Position numbers and translations under genes: made by a program. A stretch of 64,000 nucleotides of DNA, from positions 27,916 through 91,915 of the forward strand of contig DAHVDE010000050.1 of the NCBI GenBank assembly GCA_027313705.1, in the 5' to 3' direction. The notes beneath the pieces were generated by a model. The model was given only the letters and a program-made list of their open reading frames with translations, made no database searches and was not told where the DNA came from. Source of the stretch: Actinomycetota bacterium. Lineage in GTDB: Bacteria; Actinomycetota; Actinomycetes; Streptosporangiales; Streptosporangiaceae. Positions 44,224 to 52,597 of this stretch are shown here, piece by piece. Position 1 is the stretch's first letter; each line of letters starts with the position of its first letter.

Positions 44224-46626
44224 ATGGCTACCAGGCGGGCATCACGACCTGCGGCACTGGCACTCGCGATGGTATTGACGTCGGCTGGGTTGCTGGCCAG
44301 CGGATGGCGGAGCTCAGCGCCCGCGCCGGCCGCCAGGCCGGCCGCTACTGGCGGAGTGTGCTCGACCAACCAGCGTGGCCAGGTGACGAACTGCCCGAGA
44401 CCAGTGCCTGCCGCATTGCTGCCAGCCGGGGTCAAGGACCAGCGGCCGTTGACCTCCTTGCCTGCGAACCTGGCCGCGCTGGTGGATACCAGAACCTGGA
44501 CAAGCGGCGGAGGAAACACCTATCCGGGCGCCCAGGCACCGTTCGGCATGATCCAGTGGTCTCCTGACACCGCGCCTGACCGGGCCGACGGCGGAGGCTA
44601 TACCTACAGCGACAAGCGCCTGATCGGCTACAGCCTGACCCATCTTTCCGGCACCGGCTGCCGTGCGGCGGGCGACATTCCGATCTTGCCGATGACCGGC
44701 AGTCTCCCTCCTGGCAATCCGAGCGCGGTCACGACCGCCTTCACCCACAGCGGCGAGGTCGCCGAGGCCGGATACTACTCGGCTCGCAGCAATATGCCGC
44801 AGACCATCACTTCGAGCCTTTCCGCTACCCAGCATGCGGCGATCGGCAGATTCGTTTTCCCCAAGACCGCGGCCGCCGACCTGCTGGTCAAGCTGCGTGA
44901 CAGCCAGGAAGGCGTCGTGGCATCCCACGCCTTCAAGATCAGTAACACCGAGCTAGCCGGTCAGGAAACCAGCGGCGGCTTCTGCAACGAGAGCGGAAGA
45001 GTCGGCCCGCAGAAGTACACGATCTACTTCGATATCTCCTTCAGCCAGCCGTTCACGGCCAAGATCATTACCGAACCCGGCCAGCATGACCCGAATGCGG
45101 TCTTCCTGACCTTCAACACCAAGAAGAATTCCGTGGTCGAGGCCAAGGTGGGAATCTCGTATGTGAGCTGGCAGGACGCCAGGCTCAACTGGCAGACCGA
45201 CGTCGGCGCCGCCGACCTGAGCAGCATTGTGACCGCGACCCAGAAGAGCTGGGACACCCTGCTTGGCAAGATCGCCGTCTCTGGCGGCAGCTACGCCGAG
45301 ACCCAGGAGTTCTACAGCCTGCTTTACAAGGATTTCCTTCAGCCGAACATCGTCAGCGACGTCAACGGTGAGTACTTCGGCTCCGACTGGCGGGTGCAGA
45401 AGATCGCGCGAGGCCAGTCGAACCAGTACAGCATGTTCTCCGGCTGGGATATCTACCATTCACTCGCTCAGCTTCAGGCCATGCTTGACCCGACGGCCGC
45501 GGGCGACATGGCGCAATCACTGGTCAACTACTATTCGCAGAATCAGATCATGGCGCAGTGGGGCTATCTGAACCTGGACAATTATGCCCAGGTCGGAGAC
45601 CCGGCCGACGCGATCATCGCGGACTACTACGCGTTCGGCGGAAAGGGATTCGACACCGCGAGCGCGCTTAAGTACCTGCTACAGCAGGCCACTACCGTGA
45701 ACCACATCAGGCCTGGCGAGGCAATAGAAAAGCAATACGGCTTCCTGCCGCAGAACGGCAAGTACGGATGCTGCGATCCGCACGCCTACACCTCGACCCT
45801 GCTCGAGTACGACACGGCTGATCTGGCGCTTTCGATGTTCGCCGCCTCGCAGGGCGACAATACAGCCGCGGCGATGCTCCAGAACCGGGCCAACAACTGG
45901 GAAAACGTCTTCGATAGCAAGACCAACCTGCTGACGCCAAGGTACGGCACGGGCAAGTACCTGACCGGGGTGACGCCGACCACGACGGCGCGCTACCTCG
46001 AGGGCGACGCCTACCAGTATCTGTGGGACGTGCCCAACAACTACGCTGGCCTGTTCGGCAGGCTGGGCGGTAAGGCAAAGGTCGGGCCGATGCTGCGGGC
46101 CTATCTGTCGGCACCTAATGGTCGCGGCATGCACCCGTATCTCGCTGACGAATTCGACCTGGGCGAGCAGTTCGCGCCTGACTATGCCGACTATCCGACC
46201 GAGACCCAGCTAGTCGTCAACAACATCAGGCGGAAACTGTACCTGCCTGGACCTTACGGACTGCACAACAACGATGACCTCGGCGCGGAAAGTTCTCAGT
46301 TCATCTGGGAAATGCTTGGCATGTACCCGGAGAACCCTGGCAGCGGCAACCTGGTCCTGGCCAGCCCCGGATTCCCGAAGATCACCATCAACTTGCCCAA
46401 AGGCGCGACGATCACGATCACGGCGCCAGGTGCGTCTGCGAGCAGGTTCTACGTGAAGTCACTGCAGATCAACGGTGTCTACCACCAGAAGCTCTACGAG
46501 CCGTTCAGCGACCTGAGCGGCACAGCGACGATGACGACGATGAAATGGACGCTGAGCGCCAAGCCAACGGGCTGGGGCAGCGCGGCGGCCGACGCGCCGC
46601 CCTCCTATGGCATGAACAAGTCCTAG
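44224..46626 (+). CDS. Secreted GH92 family alpha-mannosidase
   Basis: 800 aa. N-terminal signal peptide (ALALAMVLTSAGLLASG) then the two-domain GH92 fold: GNTYPGAQAPFGMIQWSPDT, GYSLTHLSGTGCRAAGD, FSGWDIYHSLAQLQAM, YLEGDAYQYLWDVPNN (the catalytic Glu region) and LHNNDDLGAESSQFIWEMLG (Ca2+/base region, GNDD in most members, NNDD here). GH92 enzymes are calcium-dependent exo-alpha-mannosidases acting on mannans or glycoproteins outside the cell. Transcribed alone. Confidence 0.9.
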   Translation: MATRRASRPAALALAMVLTSAGLLASGWRSSAPAPAARPAATGGVCSTNQRGQVTNCPRPVPAALLPAGVKDQRPLTSLPANLAALVDTRTWTSGGGNTYPGAQAPFGMIQWSPDTAPDRADGGGYTYSDKRLIGYSLTHLSGTGCRAAGDIPILPMTGSLPPGNPSAVTTAFTHSGEVAEAGYYSARSNMPQTITSSLSATQHAAIGRFVFPKTAAADLLVKLRDSQEGVVASHAFKISNTELAGQETSGGFCNESGRVGPQKYTIYFDISFSQPFTAKIITEPGQHDPNAVFLTFNTKKNSVVEAKVGISYVSWQDARLNWQTDVGAADLSSIVTATQKSWDTLLGKIAVSGGSYAETQEFYSLLYKDFLQPNIVSDVNGEYFGSDWRVQKIARGQSNQYSMFSGWDIYHSLAQLQAMLDPTAAGDMAQSLVNYYSQNQIMAQWGYLNLDNYAQVGDPADAIIADYYAFGGKGFDTASALKYLLQQATTVNHIRPGEAIEKQYGFLPQNGKYGCCDPHAYTSTLLEYDTADLALSMFAASQGDNTAAAMLQNRANNWENVFDSKTNLLTPRYGTGKYLTGVTPTTTARYLEGDAYQYLWDVPNNYAGLFGRLGGKAKVGPMLRAYLSAPNGRGMHPYLADEFDLGEQFAPDYADYPTETQLVVNNIRRKLYLPGPYGLHNNDDLGAESSQFIWEMLGMYPENPGSGNLVLASPGFPKITINLPKGATITITAPGASASRFYVKSLQINGVYHQKLYEPFSDLSGTATMTTMKWTLSAKPTGWGSAAADAPPSYGMNKS

Positions 46627-46744
46627 TCCTACCATCAAGTGGTCCGCGGGCGGCGCCTGCCCGCTGACGGCATTTGCCTGTTGCGGGCGGCTCTGGCATG
46701 CGGGCGCACCTGGCATGCGGGCGCACTGAGTGGAGGATTGCCTG

Positions 46745-47881
46745 ATGGGACCACTAGAGGGCGTGCGGGTTGTCGAGATCGCCAGCCTTGCGCCCGCACC
46801 GTTCGGCTGCATGATTCTCTCCGATCTCGGTGCCGAGGTGCTGCGGGTAGAACGACCGGAGAGCTGCCTGCCCGGCAGGCCAGATCCGGTTGACCCGCTC
46901 ACCAGGGGGCGGGACTCGATCGGGCTGAACCTGAAGGACCCGGCGGGGGTCGAGTTGCTGCTGAGGCTGATCGAGTCGGCCGACGTGCTGGTCGAGGGCT
47001 TCAGGCCAGGAGTCACTGAACGGCTCGGCTTCGGGCCGCAGGTATGCGCGGAGCGCAACCCTGGCCTGGTCTACGCGCGGATGACGGGCTGGGGGCAGGA
47101 CGGGCCACTCGCCGCTACGGCCGGGCACGACATCGACTACATCGGGATTTCCGGCGCACTGCATCCGATCGGCCGGGCCGGCGAGCGGCCCGTGCCGCCG
47201 CTTAACCTGGTCGGCGACTTCGGTGGCGGCGGGATGCTGCTGGCGATCGGGGTGCTTGCGGCTCTGGTCGACCGGCAGCGTTCGGGACTCGGGCAGGTCG
47301 TCGACGCGGCGATGGTGGACGGCTCCGCGTTGCTGACCTCGTTCATTTACGGGCTGCGAGCGCGTGGCGGCTGGCGGGACGACCGCGGTGTCAACCTGCT
47401 CGACGGTGGCGCACCCTTCTACGACACCTACACCACGGCTGACGGGAAGTATGTGGCCGTCGGGGCACTTGAACCGCAGTTTTACGCCGCGCTGCTTGAC
47501 GGGCTCGGGCTGGCCGGCGCAGACCTGCCCGCCCAGATGGATACGGACGGCTGGCCGGTGCTCCGTGCGAAGCTTACCGAAGCGTTCGGCCAGCGCACCA
47601 GGGCGGAATGGGTCGCCGTATTCGCCGGCACCGACGCATGCGTCGCGCCCGTGCTGTCGGCCGCCGAGGCGCCCGCGCACCCGCATAACGCCGCCCGAGG
47701 CGTGTTCACTGAGGTCGGCGGTGTTACCCAGCCAGCGCCAGCGCCAAGGTTCGGCCGGAGCACGGTGCCTGTGCCGAAGGCCCCTGCCCGGCCAGGCGCC
47801 GACACCGATGAGGTGCTCGGCCGTCTTGAGCTGAGTCAAGCGGCGATCGCCGACCTGCGCGCACGCCGAGTTGTCGCCTGA
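46745..47881 (+). CDS. mcr: Alpha-methylacyl-CoA racemase / CaiB family III CoA-transferase
   Basis: 378 aa from ATG 46745, 8 bases after GGAGG. Family III fold starting LEGVRVVEIASLAPAPFGCM. The racemase catalytic pair is visible: His in TAGHDIDYIGISGALH and Asp in NLVGDFGGGGML, which favours Mcr over CoA-transferases that use a catalytic Asp earlier. It epimerises 2-methylacyl-CoA for beta-oxidation of branched acids. Its stop overlaps the apparent CTG start of the MATE gene. Confidence 0.88.
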   Translation: MGPLEGVRVVEIASLAPAPFGCMILSDLGAEVLRVERPESCLPGRPDPVDPLTRGRDSIGLNLKDPAGVELLLRLIESADVLVEGFRPGVTERLGFGPQVCAERNPGLVYARMTGWGQDGPLAATAGHDIDYIGISGALHPIGRAGERPVPPLNLVGDFGGGGMLLAIGVLAALVDRQRSGLGQVVDAAMVDGSALLTSFIYGLRARGGWRDDRGVNLLDGGAPFYDTYTTADGKYVAVGALEPQFYAALLDGLGLAGADLPAQMDTDGWPVLRAKLTEAFGQRTRAEWVAVFAGTDACVAPVLSAAEAPAHPHNAARGVFTEVGGVTQPAPAPRFGRSTVPVPKAPARPGADTDEVLGRLELSQAAIADLRARRVVA

Positions 47882-49203
47882 ATTCTCCGGACGCGAGGCA
47901 GGGGCATAGCAGGGAGATCCTGGCGCTGGCGGTGCCCGCACTCGGCGCACTCATCGCGGAGCCGCTGTTCCTGCTCGCCGACTCGGCCATCGTGGGCAGG
48001 CTGGGTACGACGCCGCTCGGCGGCCTCGGAGTCGCGGCACAGGCACTGACCACGCTGGTCAACATCTCGATCTTCCTCGCTTACGGCACGACAGCCGCCG
48101 TTGCCCGTCAGCTAGGCGCGGGCAACAGGCAAGCGGCGATCAGGCAGGGCATTGACGGGATCTGGCTGGCCGGCGCGATCGGCGTGCTGGTGCTTGCCGC
48201 CGGGCTGCCACTTGCGACCCTGATAGTCGCCGGCTTCGGCGCTTCGCAGGCCGTGACCGTGCAGGCCGTCATCTACCTGCGTATCAGCCTGCTCGGGGCA
48301 CCGGCCATGCTGGCAGTGCTGGCCGGCACGGGGATACTGCGCGGTCTCCAGGACACCAGAACGCCGCTGGTCACCTCGGTGATGTCCAACCTGCTCAACG
48401 TGGCGCTCAACGCCACCTTCGTGCTCGGCCTGCACTGGGGAATCGCCGGCTCTGCCTGGGGCACGGTCATCGCGCAGAACAGCGCGGCCGTCGCCTACCT
48501 GACCATGGTCGCGATCGGCGCCAGGCGTGCCGGGGTCGGCTTCGGCATTGACCTGGCCGGGGTGCGAGCCGCCGCGCGCACTGGCGGCTCCCTGGTCATC
48601 AGGACACTGGCGCTCCAGGCCGTGCTTGTCGCCGCGACCGCGATCGCGGCGCGCCAGGGAAACGTCGCCATCGCCGCCTATCAGGTCAGCTACCGGGTAT
48701 ACAACGTGCCCGTGCTGGCGCTCGACGCGATCGCCATCGCCGGCCAGGCGATCACCGGCAAGTACCTCGGAGCCGGGGATGTCGCCGGCGCCAGGGCGGC
48801 GACCAGGCTGATGATCCGCTGGGGGGCGAGCTGCGGGGTAGCTTTCTGTGTCCTGCTGCTCGCGGTCATACCGCTGCTGCCTGCCTTGTTCGATGCCACA
48901 CCGCCGGTCGCTGACCTGATCACCGTGGTGCTGACCGTGGCCGCGGTGATCCAGCCGGTCGCCGGTGTCGTCTTCGTACTCGATGGCGTGCTGATTGGCG
49001 CCGGCGACCAGGATTACCTGGCGTTGGCCGGCCTGGTGACCTGCGCCGTGTTCGCGCTCGCCGCCGTGTTCGTGGTGGTCAGCGGAGCTGGTCTCATCAG
49101 TCTTTGGCTGGCGATCGCGGCCTGGCTGGTCGCCAGGTTCCTGACCTTGACCTGGCGTGCTCACGGCAACCGCTGGCTAGTGACCGGAGCGGTGCGCGCC
49201 TGA
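47878..49203 (+). CDS. MATE (DinF-type) efflux transporter, apparent CTG start
   Basis: Twelve helices of the MATE/DinF family: ALAVPALGALIAEPLFLLAD, RQLGAGNRQAA, LRGLQDTRTPLVTSV. Exports drugs or metabolites by cation antiport. In frame upstream of GTG 47932 the sequence SREILALA is the conserved family N-terminus, and no ATG/GTG/TTG exists before the in-frame stop at 47827-47829. CTG 47878, which overlaps the racemase stop as CTGA, is the best start (441 aa). GTG 47932 would give a 423-aa protein lacking part of helix 1. Confidence 0.85.
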   Translation: MNSPDARQGHSREILALAVPALGALIAEPLFLLADSAIVGRLGTTPLGGLGVAAQALTTLVNISIFLAYGTTAAVARQLGAGNRQAAIRQGIDGIWLAGAIGVLVLAAGLPLATLIVAGFGASQAVTVQAVIYLRISLLGAPAMLAVLAGTGILRGLQDTRTPLVTSVMSNLLNVALNATFVLGLHWGIAGSAWGTVIAQNSAAVAYLTMVAIGARRAGVGFGIDLAGVRAAARTGGSLVIRTLALQAVLVAATAIAARQGNVAIAAYQVSYRVYNVPVLALDAIAIAGQAITGKYLGAGDVAGARAATRLMIRWGASCGVAFCVLLLAVIPLLPALFDATPPVADLITVVLTVAAVIQPVAGVVFVLDGVLIGAGDQDYLALAGLVTCAVFALAAVFVVVSGAGLISLWLAIAAWLVARFLTLTWRAHGNRWLVTGAVRA

Positions 49204-49246
49204 CCCGAGGCAAGGGCGGCAGCGGCAGGCAAAGTAAATTGACGAT

Positions 49247-49624
49247 ATGACACAGGCGAGCGCCACAGACCGGATCAGCTTGCTCGGGCTGCGCGCGTTC
49301 GGCAGGCATGGCGTGCTGCCTGCCGAACGCGAACTTGGCCAGGAGTTCGTGGTCGACGCGATCCTGACCCTTGACCTGCGCCCGGCGGCTGCCGGCGATG
49401 ACCTCGCCAAGACCGTCAGCTACGCGGTGCTAGCCGAGCGCCTCTCAGAAGTCGTCGCTGGCGAGCCGCTCGCCTTGATCGAGACGCTGGCCGAACGGCT
49501 CGCGGCGCAGTGCCTGGCCGACGATCGGGTCGAGCAAGCAGAAGTGACAGTGCATAAACCGGCCGCGCCCATCGGATTGCCCTTCCGCGATGTGACTGTC
49601 ACGATCGTAAGGGCCAGAACCTGA
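49247..49624 (+). CDS. folB: Dihydroneopterin aldolase
   Basis: 125 aa. FolB core: DRISLLGLRAFGRHGVLPAE (with the substrate-binding Tyr replaced by Arg/His in FGRHG, as in most homologues FYGYHG), LGQEFVVDAIL, SYAVLAERL, LIETLAERLA and VTVHKPAAPIGLPF. It converts dihydroneopterin to 6-hydroxymethyl-dihydropterin in folate synthesis. Standalone here; folK, folP and folE, its frequent neighbours, are not in the window. Confidence 0.9.
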   Translation: MTQASATDRISLLGLRAFGRHGVLPAERELGQEFVVDAILTLDLRPAAAGDDLAKTVSYAVLAERLSEVVAGEPLALIETLAERLAAQCLADDRVEQAEVTVHKPAAPIGLPFRDVTVTIVRART

Positions 49625-49728
49625 GGTCGGGCCCGGGCAGCTCCCGGCAGCTAGCTCACGCCGCAGATCTGACTTATCGTTCACGTTGCGTTCTGTGGAT
49701 CGCAACTTAGGGCACGTAACATCTTTGG

Positions 49729-50388
49729 ATGGGGATGGCCAGGTCGTGCGATCAGTGCGGCACGTCGTTCGTGCCGCGGCGCGAACATGCCAGGTTCTGC
49801 TCGGCCGACTGCAGGGTGGCCTGGAACAGGGAGAACAAGGTCGCCGATCCGGTTGCGGACGTTAGCGCGCTGTCCTGGTCGATTACGGGGATGAAGGAGG
49901 CGGCCGAGCGGGTGTCACGGGCTCGGGTCTGGGACAAGGCCAGGGCATTCGCCGTGATCAGCGAGACCGTGTGGTGGGTGACGATCGTCGATGCCACGCT
50001 CGTCCGTTACCACCCTGAAATGTATGACCGGATACTCTGCGAGCAAAGCGCTGCAGAGCGGCCGGCCATTGAGGACACGCTGGGCGGACTGCGCTTTGTC
50101 AGGAATCAGATCGGGCATGAGGGTGGCCAGACCGGCTTCATCCGGCCGCAGGAAGGCCGCCGAGAGCCGGCCGACGGGAGAGTCGCGGCCTGGACCTGGA
50201 GTCCGCTTCCCGAGCCGTCCTGCGATTCGCTCTCCCAGGACGGCAGGGAATGGGAACTCACCAGGTACCGGTCCTACCAGGCGCAACTTGCCGGGCACCT
50301 GGTAGGCGAGACCTTCGACCTGGCCGCGAGCTTCCTTAAACTCGCGGCCGCCGGCGCGATCGACGTCGCGGAGAGCATGCCTGGCTGA
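49729..50388 (+). CDS. Hypothetical protein with N-terminal zinc ribbon
   Basis: 219 aa. An N-terminal CxxC-x11-CxxxC zinc knuckle (CDQCGTSFVPRREHARFCSADC) is followed by a helical region (ETVWWVTIVDATLVRYHPEM, LRFVRNQIGHEGG) of unknown fold. Similar proteins are found across actinobacteria. ATG 49729 or ATG 49735 could start it. Transcribed alone, convergent with the NRAMP gene. Confidence 0.65.
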   Translation: MGMARSCDQCGTSFVPRREHARFCSADCRVAWNRENKVADPVADVSALSWSITGMKEAAERVSRARVWDKARAFAVISETVWWVTIVDATLVRYHPEMYDRILCEQSAAERPAIEDTLGGLRFVRNQIGHEGGQTGFIRPQEGRREPADGRVAAWTWSPLPEPSCDSLSQDGREWELTRYRSYQAQLAGHLVGETFDLAASFLKLAAAGAIDVAESMPG

Positions 50389-50402
50389 GCGCCGCAGCGC
50401 CT

Positions 50403-52076
50403 TCAGCGGCCGATGGCTAGTTCCACGATCCGCACGATCACAAGGACGAAGGCCAGGCCGAGATAGGACCACATGGCAAGCATGCTGATCCGCCTCGCAG
50501 CGGACATCTGAACCGGCGCAAGCACCGCCAGCGGCGGCATCCGCCAGCTTTCCTTCGCCACCTGGTCCATCGGTTCGCGAGGGGCTGAGCCCGCCGCGCC
50601 GCTACGCCCGGTCAGCCGGCGCAGGCGCCTGCCGCGTACCCCCATCACCAGGACCGCGACCACGCCGGTACCGACCGCGACGAGCAGGATCGAGACGATC
50701 GCCGTGGAGGTCACCCGGCCGAACACCACCGATGCCATCAAGATCGCGGAAAGCACGACGAGCAGTCCCACCACAATGACGCCGAGCACATTGGTGACCT
50801 TGCTGTTGACCCACGGGCCGAGCACCTGCTTGTCGTTGCAGAGCAGGAGCAAGAAGACCGTGGCACTTGGCAGCAGCACTCCCGCAAGTACCTGGACACC
50901 CTCGGTGAGCAGGCCAAGCGGAGAGCCTGGAATCAGTACCACCGCCGCGGCAACGCCGATCAGGGCGGCATACATGGCGTAGAAGCCCTTGGCCTGCTTC
51001 ACGCCCCTGTGCAGCGAGTGCTTCAGGCCGAGCACGTCACCGATCGCGTAGGCGGTGGAAAGGGAGACCGCGAAGGCACCGATCATGGAGGCGTCGAGCA
51101 AGGCGATCGCGAAGATCACGCCGGCCGCGTGGCCCGCATAGGCGGCCAGGCCGGCGGCGAGGCCGGCCGAGTCGGTGAACTGAGCGTGCCGCATTCCGGC
51201 GAACGCCGCCGCGGTAGCGCCCATCAGCGCGCCGCCGCCGATGACCACGACGATGATCCCGATCCAAAGGTCGGCCTTCTCATAGCGCATGAACCTTGGC
51301 GTGATCCGCTTGTCGATGACATATGACTGCTGGAAGAACAACTGCCAGGGCGCCACGGTGGTCCCGACGATCCCGATGATCAGCAACATGACGACGGACA
51401 GGCCGCCGCCACCACCGGGGATCGCTGGCATCACGAAGCCGCGGGCCATCTGCGCCGCCGGCGGATGCGCGATCACGTACAACGGGATGAGCAGCAAGGA
51501 CCCGAGGCAGAAGATCATCGCCATTCGCTCGAACCGCCGGAAGCTCCCGGTCGAGGCGGCGAGCACGATGACCACTCCGGCCAGCACGACCGCGACGATC
51601 TTCGGTACCCCGAGGTACTGAGCGGCGAGCGCGATTCCGATGAACTCGGTGATGATCGTCAGCGCGTTCAGCAGGAACAGGTCGATAACGCTGAACGCCC
51701 CCCAGAACCGGCCGAACCGCTCCAGTATCAGCTTGGCGTGACCGACTCCGGTCACCGCGCCAAGCCTGAGCACCATCTCCTGGTTCACGTAAAGCACGGG
51801 AACCAGGACCAAGAAGGTCCACAGCAGCTTGGTGCCGTACTGCTGGCCGGCCTGACCATAGGTGGAAAAGGCACCGGCGTCGTTGTCGCCGCACATCACG
51901 ATCAGGCCGGGCCCGACGATCGCGAGCAGCGTCTTCAGCTTGGCCGATATCGACCGGCGAGCGCCGGTGTCGTCGAGGGAGATCGTGCCGAAAGCACCCT
52001 TGATGTCGCCTACGTGAGCCGAGTCAAGTGCGGCGCTCCGGCTTGGGCTGACCAGGCTGGGGCTGGTTGTGGTCAT
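50403..52076 (-). CDS. NRAMP-family metal transporter under M-box control (probable Mg2+ transporter)
   Basis: 557 aa, ~11-12 helices. NRAMP fold, but helix 1 reads IVMCGDNDAGAFSTY instead of the canonical DPGN, and helix 6 reads VGTTVAPWQLFFQQSYVIDK without the Met of the A/MPH(N) motif that selects transition metals. Such changes mark the NRAMP-related Mg2+ transporter-like clade (NRMT). The 5' leader contains an M-box Mg2+ riboswitch, supporting Mg2+ as substrate. ATG 52076 follows AAAGGGG. Paralogue of the gene at 52598-54427. Mn2+/Fe2+ transport cannot be excluded. Confidence 0.85.
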   Translation of the reverse strand: MTTTSPSLVSPSRSAALDSAHVGDIKGAFGTISLDDTGARRSISAKLKTLLAIVGPGLIVMCGDNDAGAFSTYGQAGQQYGTKLLWTFLVLVPVLYVNQEMVLRLGAVTGVGHAKLILERFGRFWGAFSVIDLFLLNALTIITEFIGIALAAQYLGVPKIVAVVLAGVVIVLAASTGSFRRFERMAMIFCLGSLLLIPLYVIAHPPAAQMARGFVMPAIPGGGGGLSVVMLLIIGIVGTTVAPWQLFFQQSYVIDKRITPRFMRYEKADLWIGIIVVVIGGGALMGATAAAFAGMRHAQFTDSAGLAAGLAAYAGHAAGVIFAIALLDASMIGAFAVSLSTAYAIGDVLGLKHSLHRGVKQAKGFYAMYAALIGVAAAVVLIPGSPLGLLTEGVQVLAGVLLPSATVFLLLLCNDKQVLGPWVNSKVTNVLGVIVVGLLVVLSAILMASVVFGRVTSTAIVSILLVAVGTGVVAVLVMGVRGRRLRRLTGRSGAAGSAPREPMDQVAKESWRMPPLAVLAPVQMSAARRISMLAMWSYLGLAFVLVIVRIVELAIGR

Positions 52077-52143
52077 GGCAAGAGACCCCTTTCACCCGCT
52101 GTCAGGCGGGATCCGGGGGGCACGCGCATGGCGGGGGCTAGTC

Positions 52144-52163
52144 GGCCGGGATGACTCCCGGCC
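52144..52163 (-). promoter_or_regulatory. Hairpin between M-box and transporter start
   Basis: ggccggga and tcccggcc pair perfectly around a 4-base loop. It lies just after the leader ORF stop (52170) and ~70 bp before the transporter ATG, so it could be part of the expression platform (terminator-like or ribosome-site masking). A second, weaker cccgc/gcggg hairpin is at 52095-52110, close to the ribosome site. Confidence 0.5.
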
Positions 52164-52169
52164 TGGGGC

Positions 52170-52427
52170 TTACCCGGAGGTCGCGCGCGTGCCCGGAACG
52201 GGCTTTGAGAACGGCGGTATGGGGCCAGTTCCGGCCCGGTCTATCGTGTTCCACGACTCGCCTCCCTTCAGCCAAGCAGCCTGAACTCCAGGCAGCAGGT
52301 CAAGCACCTGTCCGGGAGGCAGCGCGCCACGTTCCTGGGCGCCGGCACCTCTCTCGTTAGAGCTTTGGCACTCCACGGCGTAGCCGACGCTTGCGATGCC
52401 CAGCATCGCGAGCACTGTCGCAGCCAC
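52170..52427 (-). CDS. Possible 85-aa leader ORF overlapping the riboswitch
   Basis: Starts with GTG 52427 after a ggggtgagg site inside the M-box and runs through the 3' half of the aptamer to TAA 52170, 93 bp before the transporter start. The product has a hydrophobic N-terminus (ATVLAMLGIASVGYAV) and a Pro-containing end (GPIPPFSKPVPG). Translation across the aptamer would disrupt it, so it may be a regulatory leader peptide (compare mgtL of the Salmonella mgtA leader), or simply chance. Confidence 0.35.
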   Translation of the reverse strand: MAATVLAMLGIASVGYAVECQSSNERGAGAQERGALPPGQVLDLLPGVQAAWLKGGESWNTIDRAGTGPIPPFSKPVPGTRATSG

Positions 52428-52531
52428 TTGGCCTCACCCCTTAGGCCGGGGAGAGGTGTCCTGATCCGGAGCGTCTCTCGACGGTTGGGATCAGTGGCCT
52501 GTGTCCGTGAAGACGCCTCACCGAACGAGGT
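52351..52531 (-). ncRNA. M-box (ykoK) Mg2+ riboswitch
   Basis: On the minus strand the leader begins CTCGTTCGGTGAGGC and ends GTGCCAAAGCTCTAACGAG; the B. subtilis M-box has CGUUAGGUGAGGCUCC and GUGCUAAAGCUCUACG at the same ends, and the outer CTCGTT/AACGAG pair to form P1. Between them are CACTGATCCC with GGATCAGG, a GAGA-looped stem (CGTC/GACG) and TGGCTGCGACAGTGCTCGC, in the order of the M-box core. About 180 nt, the usual size. In known cases Mg2+ binding turns off Mg2+-transporter expression. It controls the NRAMP-like gene downstream. Confidence 0.85.
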
Positions 52532-52597
52532 GTCCTTGTCAATCACCTACGAGCATGCCCGATGCGGCTTATAAAAGTCAATTCGGGTGCCCGCCAC

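Noticed and set aside
48112..49164. 350-codon minus frame across the MATE gene
   Set aside because: Antisense of a well-recognised membrane protein; its composition (GDRDDRHGH) is that of reverse-complemented hydrophobic codons.
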